Shown here: positions 36,460-45,694 of the stretch, piece after piece
How the letters are laid out: each line of letters opens with the position of its first letter
Numbering within the stretch: position 1 is the first letter of the stretch
Assembly: GCA_943368475.1 (NCBI GenBank)
Contig: CALRLF020000015.1
Location: 1-64,000, forward strand
Length of the DNA: 64,000 nucleotides
Source: UBA1930 sp943368475
GTDB taxonomy: Bacteria > Bacteroidota > Bacteroidia > Chitinophagales > Chitinophagaceae
Reading direction: 5' to 3'
Position numbers and translations under genes: made by a program
Notes under the pieces: generated by a model
Databases searched by the model: none
Told to the model about the DNA's origin: nothing
What the model saw: only the letters and a program-made list of their open reading frames with translations

Positions 36460-39090
36460 ATGATGAAGAAATTTACTTTACTCTGTTTGGTTGTCTTTGT
36501 ATTTATTCAGCAAACAAAAGCTCAAACCACCCTTGCAGCAGGAGACATTTTATTTACAGGCTACAATTCGATCCCGTCAGCAGGTACTACATCCGACACC
36601 TTTACTTTTATCGTGTTAACACCTATAACTACAGGTACAGTAATTTATTTTACCGATAGGGGGTATCAGGGGGGTGTTACCTGGCAGGGGTCGGGTGGTA
36701 CAGAAGGTACTATTGCATGGACGGTTGGCTCTGCACTTACAGTAGGTAAGGAAGTTAAAGTTGTTGGTTATACAGCAACAGTAAATAGCGTTACGAATGG
36801 TACAGTGGTTCAGGTAGCAGGGGGAAACGCAACCACAGGACTTTCGCTGGGTAATACCGGCGATCAGTTAATGGCTTTTCAGGGAGCCTCTGGCGACCCA
36901 ACCTCGGGTAGTGCAGTTTTTATTTGTGGAATCAGCTGGCAATTTAATTGTGGCTCTGTTTCGGAAGCTACCTGGAATGGTAGTGGCTGTACTTACGGAC
37001 CTCAATCTTCTTTAATGCCACCCGGGCTGGCAAGTGGCGTAAGTGCACTTTTAACCAGTAGTGTTGCTGTTTTTTCTAGTGGCTTTACATCGCATGGCAG
37101 ATTTGAGTGTAACGGAGCTCCATTTGCAAATGTGGCGGCAATTAAAGCAGCTTTGTTAAACAGAAGTAACTGGACATTTAGTGCCAACACTACAACAACT
37201 GAAATTGCTATACCTGCTATTTGTACTTTTACATCTACCAGCACCACCTGGAACGGCACAACCTGGAGCAATAGTGCCCCCTCTTCAAGCATAGATGCTA
37301 TCATAGCCAGCAGCACAGCTCCATCAAACTTTACCTGTAAAACCTTAACAATTAATAGTGGGGTAGCCTTAACCACCACAGGTATAATAGCCACCGTAAA
37401 TGGTGGTATCACCAACAATGGCAATGGTATTGCAGGTACAGGAGGTTTAACCATTGCAGCCAATAGCACCATCAGTGGTAGTAATATTAATTTCAATGGT
37501 ACATTGATCGTTAATACAGGAGCTACCTTAATCACCAATGATAAACTCACATTAAGCAGCAACAGCACCAATACAGGTAAAATAGGCAATAGTGCAGGCA
37601 CCATCAGTGGCAATATAACGGTACAAAGATTTATTCCAGCCAAAGCAACCAGACGCTTCAGTTTTATCAGCAGCCCTGTCAGTCAGGCATTAAGTGCAGC
37701 CTGGCAACAACAGGTACATATCACAGGAGCAGGTTCAGGTGGACGTGCATGTGGACATACAAATGGTTTTTTAGCCCATACGAATGGTTTTGATGCAACA
37801 GTAACAAATGCACCCAGTATGTACAGTTATGATGCCAGCTTAACAGCCAATAACCGCTGGACAGCCAATACCACAGGTACAACAGGCTTCAACTTAACCC
37901 CTGGCAAAGGCTATCGACTAAACGTAAGAGGCCCCAGAACCACAGGTTGCAGTTTATTAGATGGCACAGGCAGTGGACTGATACCAGCAGCAGTAACCCT
38001 AAGTGCAACAGGAGCCGTAAACAATGCTTCAAAAAATGCAGGTAGCTTTACCAATACGTATAACAACAACGTGGCGAGTAACTATGTACTGATTGGCAAT
38101 CCATACCCTTGTGAACTGGACTTCAGTGCATTCAGAACCACGAACTCATCCATCATTGGCAGCAGTTATGTATTGTACGATCCACAAAATGCGCCCAATC
38201 TTGCAACTCCAGCCAATATGTACAGTACGTGGAATACAGGTACATGGAGCAATGCAGCAACAGGCATCAGCAATGCCAATGGACAGTATATAGCCAATGG
38301 ACAGGCTTTTTTTGTACAGGCAACAGCAGCCAGTAATATCACCTTAAGCTTTAATGAAGCCCATAAATACAGTGGTACACAAAATGGCGTATTCAGAACA
38401 AGGAACTGGAATGATCTCATCCGAATAGGATTGAATAAAGACAATGTAAACATCGACAATACCGTTATCCGCTACACCAATGAAAATGGTATCAATAATA
38501 CCAATCTGAACGATCTTGACGCAAGTTTACTATCCAGTAGTGAAGTGTATTTGGGAAGCAGGAAAGGGAATAGCTTATTGTCTATTCAAACAAGAACGCT
38601 ACAAGATATAAACAATGATACGGTAGCCATAGATTTTAATACAAGTGAAAGTGGAAGCTATGCACTGAATTTCAGTGAGTATGAAAATTGCACAGCAGCA
38701 ACAGGTATTTATTTAGTAGACAGCTATACAAAAACTATCCATGACGTAAAGTCAAGTTCAATATATAACTTTACAGTAGATAAGAACAATGCAGCTACCC
38801 AAACCAATCGTTTTGCATTGGTGTTCAATAGAGCAATACCATTAGCAACAATCACAGGTATCAAAGTATATCCAAATCCTGCAGATAAAAATATCATTGT
38901 TCAATTACCACAAACAGAAGGAAAATACACAGTAACAATTACAGAAATAGCAGGTAAAAAAATCTACCAAAGTCAATTGGCATCAGGTACACAAACCATC
39001 AATATAGCCAACTTCACCAAAGGCAATTATGTAGTGGAAATAATTGATACCAAAGGCAACAGAGCAGTAGAGAAATTAGTAAAACAATAA
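36460..39090 (+). CDS. Repeat-rich T9SS surface protein (module 2)
   Basis: 876 residues. Signal peptide 1-21 (ends TKAQ). Residues about 25-250 (ILFTGYNSIPSAGTTSDTF, GTVIYFTDRGYQGG) are of the lamin-tail-like fold seen in many secreted Bacteroidota proteins. Ser/Thr/Asn-rich repeat region (TWNGTTWSNSAPSSS, TLTINSGVALTTTG), a T9SS-associated region with VQRFIPAK, and a type A sorting domain (about 800-876). A segment at 37250-37510 is nearly the same DNA as 46500-46770 in the third module. A strong terminator follows 10 bases after the stop. Confidence 0.85.
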   Translation: MMKKFTLLCLVVFVFIQQTKAQTTLAAGDILFTGYNSIPSAGTTSDTFTFIVLTPITTGTVIYFTDRGYQGGVTWQGSGGTEGTIAWTVGSALTVGKEVKVVGYTATVNSVTNGTVVQVAGGNATTGLSLGNTGDQLMAFQGASGDPTSGSAVFICGISWQFNCGSVSEATWNGSGCTYGPQSSLMPPGLASGVSALLTSSVAVFSSGFTSHGRFECNGAPFANVAAIKAALLNRSNWTFSANTTTTEIAIPAICTFTSTSTTWNGTTWSNSAPSSSIDAIIASSTAPSNFTCKTLTINSGVALTTTGIIATVNGGITNNGNGIAGTGGLTIAANSTISGSNINFNGTLIVNTGATLITNDKLTLSSNSTNTGKIGNSAGTISGNITVQRFIPAKATRRFSFISSPVSQALSAAWQQQVHITGAGSGGRACGHTNGFLAHTNGFDATVTNAPSMYSYDASLTANNRWTANTTGTTGFNLTPGKGYRLNVRGPRTTGCSLLDGTGSGLIPAAVTLSATGAVNNASKNAGSFTNTYNNNVASNYVLIGNPYPCELDFSAFRTTNSSIIGSSYVLYDPQNAPNLATPANMYSTWNTGTWSNAATGISNANGQYIANGQAFFVQATAASNITLSFNEAHKYSGTQNGVFRTRNWNDLIRIGLNKDNVNIDNTVIRYTNENGINNTNLNDLDASLLSSSEVYLGSRKGNSLLSIQTRTLQDINNDTVAIDFNTSESGSYALNFSEYENCTAATGIYLVDSYTKTIHDVKSSSIYNFTVDKNNAATQTNRFALVFNRAIPLATITGIKVYPNPADKNIIVQLPQTEGKYTVTITEIAGKKIYQSQLASGTQTINIANFTKGNYVVEIIDTKGNRAVEKLVKQ

Positions 39091-39100
39091 GCCACAGAAG

Positions 39101-39140
39101 CACTGAAACACAGAAACGAATATCTGTGTTTCAGTGTTTT
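39101..39140 (+). terminator. Terminator between the module 2 adhesin and its mini-protein
   Basis: Perfect 14-bp stem CACTGAAACACAGA / TCTGTGTTTCAGTG, 8-base loop, then TTTT. It implies the mini-protein at 39186 has its own transcript, or that it is expressed by read-through. Confidence 0.85.
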
Positions 39141-39185
39141 ATCGGCAAAACTTAAACATCTTATTTAGAGGCAAAAACAATCAAC

Positions 39186-39371
39186 ATGAAACAATTACTC
39201 AATTACACAATACTACTTTATTTACTTTTCTTACTACCCACAATAGCAAATGCACAGGATGGTTTTGGCGATGCAGGAGGTGATGTTCCTGTAGATGGTG
39301 GACTATCTCTATTGGTAGCAGCAGGGGTGGGGTATGGTGCAAAGAAAATTAGAGAGAATAGAAAAAGGTGA
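39186..39371 (+). CDS. PVDGG mini-protein (module 2)
   Basis: 61 residues: signal peptide ending IANA, mature QDGFGDAGGDV-PVDGG, hydrophobic LSLLVAAGVGYG and basic AKKIRENRKR. Same architecture as the paralogues at 3, 34057 and 48422. It is separated from the adhesin gene by a strong terminator and is followed after 67 bases by a GTAAC element. Confidence 0.85.
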   Translation: MKQLLNYTILLYLLFLLPTIANAQDGFGDAGGDVPVDGGLSLLVAAGVGYGAKKIRENRKR

Positions 39372-39438
39372 TGCTGAATGCTAGACACTGGATAACAGTG
39401 GCGGATATTTTTAAACTTTAGATTTTAGTTTTTCATTC

Positions 39439-39557
39439 TGTAACATTTTATTTTAAACTTGTTACGCTCTTTTGAGAAAATTAAACATTGAAAACCAGCT
39501 ACTTGTGTGTAACAAAAATCCTGTAACATTTTAAATTGTTACAGGATTTTTGTTACA
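39439..39557 (+). repeat. 119-bp GTAAC hairpin element, copy 3
   Basis: TGTAACA to TGTTACA. Hairpin 39508-39557 has perfect 21-nt arms: CCTG pairs with CAGG here, whereas copy 4 has CCCG with CGGG, a compensatory change. Located 52 bases before the LytS-type kinase start, so it could also affect that transcript. Confidence 0.92.
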
Positions 39558-39609
39558 AAGTAAAACTTACAATTTAACAATCAATTGTAACATACATTAT
39601 TTTTAGAGC

Positions 39610-42531
39610 ATGAACCGGATAAAACCATTCATGCTTTTTTTGTGTACTATTTTGTGTATGAACATTTATACACAGGATTTAGCTGCATTTAAAAAAGTAG
39701 AAGGCTTGAATAGCAATGTAGTGTATTGTGTAATGCAAGACAGTAAAGGCTATATATGGGTGGGTACAGAAGCTGGAGCCAGCAGGTATGATGGATATGG
39801 CTTTCGGCATTTTACAAAAGATGATGGCTTAAGCGACAACGATGTTTTTCAAATACATGAAGATAAAAAAGGCAGGCTGTGGATGCTTACCTATAATGGT
39901 GAACCCACTATTTATGATCATGGCAAAATACTAACACCAGACAATACCTCATTTTTGTCGAAGATTAAGCCTGGAATCATGGCCAGGTCATTTGTACAGT
40001 ATGGCGATAGTATATGGTATGTAACGATGCATACTGCCTACCTTTTTGTACATGATACACTTAAAATGGAATTACAGGTAAATGATATTTTCAGGAATAG
40101 CAATAATTCATTCATGGAAGTATTGTCCTATAGCAATGTACCTCTACTCGTTACCAATAGTGGTGTTTATTATCCATTAACTGGTAAGGCAATACCCATG
40201 GCTAAAAAGTACGACCAGATGTTATCTGCTCAAAAAGTATTGTATTCAGATAATAAATTGTTTTTTGCAAAAAACAACAGCATGGTTGTGTATAATCTGA
40301 AAGATAGTTCTTACAGTACACCAGTCATTATCAAAGCCCGTTGGCCATTGGGTATTTTTGGCAATAAAGAAAATAAACAAGCTGTATTGCTTTCCGAAAA
40401 TGGTATATATACATACGATTTAATTAGTGGTAAGTATCAAAAAAAACAATCGTTTGAGATACCTTATGCCGATTATTATTTATTGGATAAAGATGGCAAT
40501 ACCTGGGTGTCTTCTTTAAACCAGGGATTGTTTTTTAAGCAACCATCGGCACTGCATACATTGGAGTTTAGTACTACGCTCAAGACCAAATCTGCTTACA
40601 GTTTAGGTCAATTTGAGAATAGTGTTTATGCTGGATTTGTGAATGGTGAATATTTAAAGTTGAATAGAGGTAAAGCCAAAATGTTGCAAACTGTTCCTTC
40701 CCAATTAAGTAAGGTGTATGGATTTGTTCAGGCTGGGCAATATTTTTTTTTATTAACCGGGCATACGCTGTACGATATAGCTGCAAAAAAAACTTACAAA
40801 CATCTTGGTGCAGTAAAAGCTCTATGTATGAATAAACAAAATGCATACATAGGTTTTTCTTTCAGTGTTAAAAAAGTGGCTAAACAAAATATAAATCCAA
40901 GCATACGTATTGAACCCAAAGGAGATAGTAATACCGTTTACAATAAACGGGTAAATGCGATGCTGGCGGTTGGGGAAGACAGTGTATTTCTCTGTGGTTT
41001 AGATGGGTTGAAATTATTGGTAAAAGATCAATTGGTTAAACAGGTTCATCAGCAATTGACAATATTCAATACAGGAATTTCAAAAATAATACAACAATAT
41101 AAAGGACCGTTTATTTGTTCATCTACCGGTATGGGTATTGCAATTTTTGATGAAAAAAAATGTTGGGTTATTGATAAATCAAAAGGCCTGGTGAGTAATG
41201 TTTGCAATAGTGTTTGCATAGATAAAAATAATACAGTTTGGGTGGCAACCAATAATGGTATCAGTAAAGTTACTTATACCCTTAATAAAGATGAATTATC
41301 AAGTGTAGTTAAAAATTATACTACGGCAGATGGACTTACATCTAATACAGTTCATGATATTTTGGTTCACCATGATACAATTTGGATAGCTACTGAAAAT
41401 GGTGTTTGTTTTTTCAGGGAAGATGAAATGAAACAAAAATATCAGCCACCAACTGTTGTACTGGAAGGGTTTCATGTAAATAATAAATCTATCGATTTAA
41501 CTCAACAAATATCTTTACAATACACAGAAAACAATATACGTATTGATTTTACAGGAATCAGCTACAGCTCACACAATAATATTCAATACAAGTACAAGTT
41601 GGAAGGAGCTGATACAGGTTGGAATTACACAACTGCAAGACGAATAGAATATTCCAACCTGTCACCAGGGAAATATGTTTTCTTGGTTTCTGCTGCCAAT
41701 TCAAATAATGGATGGACTGGTCTTGTACAAAAAGTGGAGTTTGGGATTAAAGCACCTTTTTGGAAAACACCAATGTTTATCATTATATCCATCATTTCAC
41801 TATTGGCCATTTTCTTTTTTGTAACGAGGTTTATCATCAATAACATACGGGCAAAACATGCCATGCAGCAAAAGCAGTTGGGCTATGAAAAGCAGTTGCT
41901 GCAATTGGAGCAGCAAGCACTGCATTTACAAATGAACCCACATTTTATTTTCAATGCAATGAATGCCATTAAAGGCTTTTATGCGGCAGCCAACAAGCAG
42001 GCAGCCAATGAATACATAGACAAGTTTGCAGGTCTGATGCGGATGATACTGGAGAAAAATGCACAGCCAACCATTTCAATACAGGATGAAATGAGCATAC
42101 TAAAATCCTATTTGGAATTAGCTGCATTAAGACAAGACAGAAAGTTTGTTTTTGATATTGAAATAACTAAAGGCCTAAATATTTTCCAATTGCATATTCC
42201 ATCCATGTTATTACAACCTTTTGTAGAAAATGCTGTTGTGCATGGCATTGCACCTTTAGTGGATGGAGGTAAAATACTTATTTCTTTCTCCATAGAAAAC
42301 GAATTACTTGTTTGTACTATAGAAGACAATGGTGTTGGAAGGGTACAATCGCAATTGTTGAATAAGTATAAACTGCATCAATCAAAAGGGATTTACATAA
42401 CAACGCAAAGATTACAATTGCTATCTCCAAAAGCTAAGCTAGCAATAGAAGATATCATTGCTGCAAATGGGAAGCCAGCTGGAACAAAGGTTGTCTTGCA
42501 GTTACCACTGGTTTTTAAAAGTACCCTTTAA
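39610..42531 (+). CDS. LytS-type sensor kinase with Reg_prop propeller and Y_Y_Y domain
   Basis: 973 residues. Signal peptide; sensor propeller with Reg_prop blades (YCVMQDSKGYIWVGTEAGAS, IHEDKKGRLWML, SVCIDKNNTVWVATNNG) through about residue 610; Y_Y_Y domain (about 625-710, TGISYSSHNNIQYKYKLEG); one membrane helix (about 720-742); a coiled coil; then a His_kinase domain with LQMNPHFIFNAMNAI (His778) and an HATPase (FVENAVVHG, VCTIEDNGVGR). It should phosphorylate a LytTR regulator; the likely partner is at 44733. It opens module 3. Confidence 0.93.
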   Translation: MNRIKPFMLFLCTILCMNIYTQDLAAFKKVEGLNSNVVYCVMQDSKGYIWVGTEAGASRYDGYGFRHFTKDDGLSDNDVFQIHEDKKGRLWMLTYNGEPTIYDHGKILTPDNTSFLSKIKPGIMARSFVQYGDSIWYVTMHTAYLFVHDTLKMELQVNDIFRNSNNSFMEVLSYSNVPLLVTNSGVYYPLTGKAIPMAKKYDQMLSAQKVLYSDNKLFFAKNNSMVVYNLKDSSYSTPVIIKARWPLGIFGNKENKQAVLLSENGIYTYDLISGKYQKKQSFEIPYADYYLLDKDGNTWVSSLNQGLFFKQPSALHTLEFSTTLKTKSAYSLGQFENSVYAGFVNGEYLKLNRGKAKMLQTVPSQLSKVYGFVQAGQYFFLLTGHTLYDIAAKKTYKHLGAVKALCMNKQNAYIGFSFSVKKVAKQNINPSIRIEPKGDSNTVYNKRVNAMLAVGEDSVFLCGLDGLKLLVKDQLVKQVHQQLTIFNTGISKIIQQYKGPFICSSTGMGIAIFDEKKCWVIDKSKGLVSNVCNSVCIDKNNTVWVATNNGISKVTYTLNKDELSSVVKNYTTADGLTSNTVHDILVHHDTIWIATENGVCFFREDEMKQKYQPPTVVLEGFHVNNKSIDLTQQISLQYTENNIRIDFTGISYSSHNNIQYKYKLEGADTGWNYTTARRIEYSNLSPGKYVFLVSAANSNNGWTGLVQKVEFGIKAPFWKTPMFIIISIISLLAIFFFVTRFIINNIRAKHAMQQKQLGYEKQLLQLEQQALHLQMNPHFIFNAMNAIKGFYAAANKQAANEYIDKFAGLMRMILEKNAQPTISIQDEMSILKSYLELAALRQDRKFVFDIEITKGLNIFQLHIPSMLLQPFVENAVVHGIAPLVDGGKILISFSIENELLVCTIEDNGVGRVQSQLLNKYKLHQSKGIYITTQRLQLLSPKAKLAIEDIIAANGKPAGTKVVLQLPLVFKSTL

Positions 42532-42551
42532 GTAAGGACTCTCAATAATTG

Positions 42552-42579
42552 CTATCATATTCTAAATAATCACTATCAT
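42552..42579 (+). promoter_or_regulatory. Possible LytTR operator upstream of 42648
   Basis: Direct repeats CTATCAT at 42552-42558 and 42573-42579, exactly 21 bases apart (two helical turns). This is the spacing typical of LytTR binding sites. A TATTTTGC box follows, with a T before it (42581-42588). Upstream of 45695, CTATAAT (45594) and CTATCGT (45618) are weaker, at 24 bases. Confidence 0.35.
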
Positions 42580-42647
42580 TTATTTTGCATAGATATTATT
42601 GTGGTAGCATAATAGGATATTTATGTAATAGATAAACCCCTTTAATT

Positions 42648-44636
42648 TTGAAATTGCTCATAAAACAATTCTTACTATCGGTTAGTATCATTTTGAATAC
42701 TTCTGAAGTTTTTGCACAGCCTATTATTTCCAGCTTTTCTCCAGCTTCTGGTTCAGCAGGCACTTTAGTTACCATTGTTGGCAATAACCTTAACAATGTT
42801 AACGCTATAACTATTGGAGGCGTTGCAGCGTTAGTAATTAGCAATACAGAAACTGTTTTAAATGCAATGGTTATGCCTGGATCAATCACAGGACTTGTTA
42901 CTGTTACAACTAGTATTGGTACCACAAATAGTAACAGTCAGTTTTCCATAACGTCAAACGGTGTGCCCAATGTACAGCAAGGAAACAAGTTGGTTGGTAG
43001 TGGTAGTACAGGCATTTCTCAACAAGCTTATTCACTGGCTTTAAGTGCAGATGGAAGCACTGCTATTGTTGGGGCAAAGGGCGATAACAATGATCAAGGT
43101 GCGGCATGGATTTTTGTGAGAACTGGTACTACATGGTCTCAACAGGGTAATAAATTGGTTGGCACAGGAAGTATTGGAGAAGCAGCACAAGGTGTTTCAG
43201 TTGCAATTAGTGCCGATGGTAATACGGCTATCGTTGGGGGCAATTTGGATAATAATGGAATAGGTGCTGCATGGATTTTTGTAAGAAATGGAATTACATG
43301 GTCGCAGCAGGGCAATAAGCTAGTGGGTTCAGGTTTCACTGGCTCGTCTAATCAAGGATTCTCAGTAAGCATAAGTGCCAATGGCAATACAGCCATCATT
43401 GGTGGAAGCAAAGATGACAGTAATATTGGTGCAGTTTGGGTTTTTACAAAAACAGGTATTACTTGGGGTCAACTAGGAAACAAACTGGTGGGCACAGGAT
43501 TTATTGGGGAATCTTATCAGGGTTATTCGACCGGTATCAGTGCAGATGGAAATACAATTATTGTTGGAGGGCAGTTTGATAATTATGGTCAAGGGGCAGC
43601 TTGGATTTTTGCAAGAACTGGAAATTTATGGACCCAGCAAGGTGTTAAATTGGTTGGTACAGGGGCAAGCAGTGCTATTCAAGGCTGTTCAGTTAGTTTA
43701 AGTGCCGATGGCAATACTGCCATTGTTGGTGGGCAGTTTGATTATCCTAGTGGTGCAGCTTGGGTTTTTACAAGAATTGGCAATACATGGAGCCAGCAAG
43801 GAACCAAGTTAGTAGGCACAAATGCTATTGGATCTTCTCAACAAGGGCAATGTGCAAGATTGAGTGCCGATGGCAATACTGCCATTATCGGCGGCTACAA
43901 GGATAATTCACATACTGGAGCTGCCTGGATTTTTAAAAGAAGTGGAACTAACTGGAGCCAACAAGGAAATAAACTGATAGGAACAGGCATTTCAGGTATT
44001 TCACAACAAGGCTGGAGTGTAGCTATTAGTGCCGATGGCAAAACAATATTGGTTGGTGGAAATCAGGATAATAGTATTGGTGCTACATGGGTATTTATTA
44101 GCCCACCAGTTTTACCTGTGACTTTCACGTCTATCAAAGCTTATGAAAAAAACAAGGGCATACAAGTAGATTGGCAAGTAACGCATCAAATAAACCTTCA
44201 AGAATATGAAGTGGAAAAATCGGAAAATGGTATTCATTTCAAAACAATTGAAACCCTGGCAGCCAACAATGCTGGTTCGTATTCTTTCTTTGATGAAAAA
44301 TGTTTGAATAATAATTTTTATCGCATAAAAGCCATTGATCAAGATGGCACAATCAGTTATAGTAAGATTGTTCAACTGAAAAAAAATGGCAACATTTCAG
44401 GCAGCATAAAATTGCACTATAATCCCCTTTCATTAAAGTTTGAAAACATGAAAACAGGTAATTATGATCTTAGTATTTACAATATGCTTGGACAAAAACT
44501 TAGCCAGCAAACCATTTCATATGACGGTGGTGCTTTGTTACAAGAAATTACAATAGATATGAAAGGTAAAGGGCTTTGTTTATTGCATGTAACAAACAAA
44601 CACAACAAATTTTCAGAAACTATTCTAATACAATAA
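42648..44636 (+). CDS. IPT/TIG and FG-GAP-like repeat protein with T9SS tail
   Basis: 662 residues. The start is TTG; there is no in-frame ATG before the signal peptide and a stop lies 15 bases upstream. Signal peptide (ends EVFAQ), an IPT/TIG domain (about 26-100, ISSFSPASGSAGTLVTIVG), seven repeats of about 50 residues (ISADGNTAIVGG, GAAWIFVRNG, TWSQQGNKLVG) that should fold as a propeller, a linker domain, and a type A sorting domain (about 580-662). Secreted or surface-bound; ligand unknown. It is flanked by the kinase and its probable regulator, so it is probably in their regulon. Confidence 0.85.
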   Translation: MKLLIKQFLLSVSIILNTSEVFAQPIISSFSPASGSAGTLVTIVGNNLNNVNAITIGGVAALVISNTETVLNAMVMPGSITGLVTVTTSIGTTNSNSQFSITSNGVPNVQQGNKLVGSGSTGISQQAYSLALSADGSTAIVGAKGDNNDQGAAWIFVRTGTTWSQQGNKLVGTGSIGEAAQGVSVAISADGNTAIVGGNLDNNGIGAAWIFVRNGITWSQQGNKLVGSGFTGSSNQGFSVSISANGNTAIIGGSKDDSNIGAVWVFTKTGITWGQLGNKLVGTGFIGESYQGYSTGISADGNTIIVGGQFDNYGQGAAWIFARTGNLWTQQGVKLVGTGASSAIQGCSVSLSADGNTAIVGGQFDYPSGAAWVFTRIGNTWSQQGTKLVGTNAIGSSQQGQCARLSADGNTAIIGGYKDNSHTGAAWIFKRSGTNWSQQGNKLIGTGISGISQQGWSVAISADGKTILVGGNQDNSIGATWVFISPPVLPVTFTSIKAYEKNKGIQVDWQVTHQINLQEYEVEKSENGIHFKTIETLAANNAGSYSFFDEKCLNNNFYRIKAIDQDGTISYSKIVQLKKNGNISGSIKLHYNPLSLKFENMKTGNYDLSIYNMLGQKLSQQTISYDGGALLQEITIDMKGKGLCLLHVTNKHNKFSETILIQ

Positions 44637-44687
44637 GGAATCACTAAAACTACTTGTATTAAAAGCTGCCATCAATAAAAACCACAG

Positions 44688-44712
44688 TTTGTAGAACCAT
44701 AAGTTACCTTTG
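44688..44712 (+). promoter_or_regulatory. Promoter-like sequence of the LytTR gene
   Basis: TACCTTTG at 44705-44712 matches TAnnTTTG and lies 20 bases before the start. The TTTG at 44688 is too near (13 bases) to be a good -33, so only the -7 box is convincing. Confidence 0.4.
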
Positions 44713-44732
44713 GCATTTAAAGAACAGAACAC

Positions 44733-45476
44733 ATGATACGCTGTATAGTTATTGATGATGAACTACAATCAAGACTGGCCTTAAAGGATGCCTTGCAGGA
44801 ACATGCTGACAGCATAAAAATTATAGCAGAAGCAAACAGTGTGGCCACCGCTGTAGAAGCAATTAACAATTTTCAGCCAGACCTTTTGTTCCTTGATATT
44901 CAACTGGGCGATGGTAGCGGTTTTGATGTACTGGAGCGAATCACCTGGACAAAAAGTAAAACAGTTTTTGTTACTGCCTATAATGAGTATGCCATACAAG
45001 CATTCAGGGTAAATGCCATGGATTACCTGTTGAAGCCCATCAACCACCAACAATTGGCAGAAGCTATTACAAAGATCAATGCTATTGATAGCCATGTCCA
45101 TGCACAACAGTTGCAACAGCTTATGCAGCAGTTAAGTAAGCAGGGTAAGAAGATTGGTTTCTCCACCTCAGAAGGTTATAGTTTGCACAATGTGGACGAC
45201 ATCATCCGTTGTGAAAGCGACAATAATTATTGCACTATTTATTTTGTGGGAAATGAGAAGCTGTACATCGCTAAAACTTTGAAAGAATTGGAAGAACAAT
45301 TAGCTGTGTATGGTTTTGAAAGAATACAACAATCGCATTTAATTAACCTAAAGCACCTCAAAAAGTATCTGGGCAGAGATGAAGGCACTGTTGTTATGAG
45401 CGATGGCTCACAAGTTCCTGTTGCCCAACGTAAAAGAACACAGTTGATATCCCTCCTAGAAAATTCCTCTATTTAA
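44733..45476 (+). CDS. LytTR-family response regulator (module 3)
   Basis: 247 residues. Receiver with Asp55 in PDLLFLDIQLGDGSGFDVL and Lys in YLLKPIN. LytTR domain at about 140-245 (NVDDIIRCESDNNYCTIYF, RIQQSHLINLKHLKKYLG). It binds DNA as a transcription factor when phosphorylated, most likely by the LytS-type kinase two genes upstream. It lies between two T9SS surface-protein genes (42648 and 45695), both plausible targets. Confidence 0.93.
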   Translation: MIRCIVIDDELQSRLALKDALQEHADSIKIIAEANSVATAVEAINNFQPDLLFLDIQLGDGSGFDVLERITWTKSKTVFVTAYNEYAIQAFRVNAMDYLLKPINHQQLAEAITKINAIDSHVHAQQLQQLMQQLSKQGKKIGFSTSEGYSLHNVDDIIRCESDNNYCTIYFVGNEKLYIAKTLKELEEQLAVYGFERIQQSHLINLKHLKKYLGRDEGTVVMSDGSQVPVAQRKRTQLISLLENSSI

Positions 45477-45694
45477 GAATTTGCTATTTTGTGTTTTGGT
45501 GCCAATATTTTTTAATGCGAAGCTTTTTATTGATTGTTTACAAATCAAATAAGTCTCAAAATATTTTCTCATTCTTTTCTAAATTCTAAATAACTATAAT
45601 CGAATCTTAAATAGAATCTATCGTATTCGAATAACAGTTCATTTTAGATATAACTAATCGCATTTTTGGAACTGACTAACAAACAGTTTCCAAT

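Noticed and set aside
37002..37643. 213-residue minus-strand ORF inside the module 2 adhesin, also 46156-46830
   Set aside because: Val/Leu/Pro-rich shadow of Thr/Asn-rich repeat codons; typical artefact of such adhesin genes.
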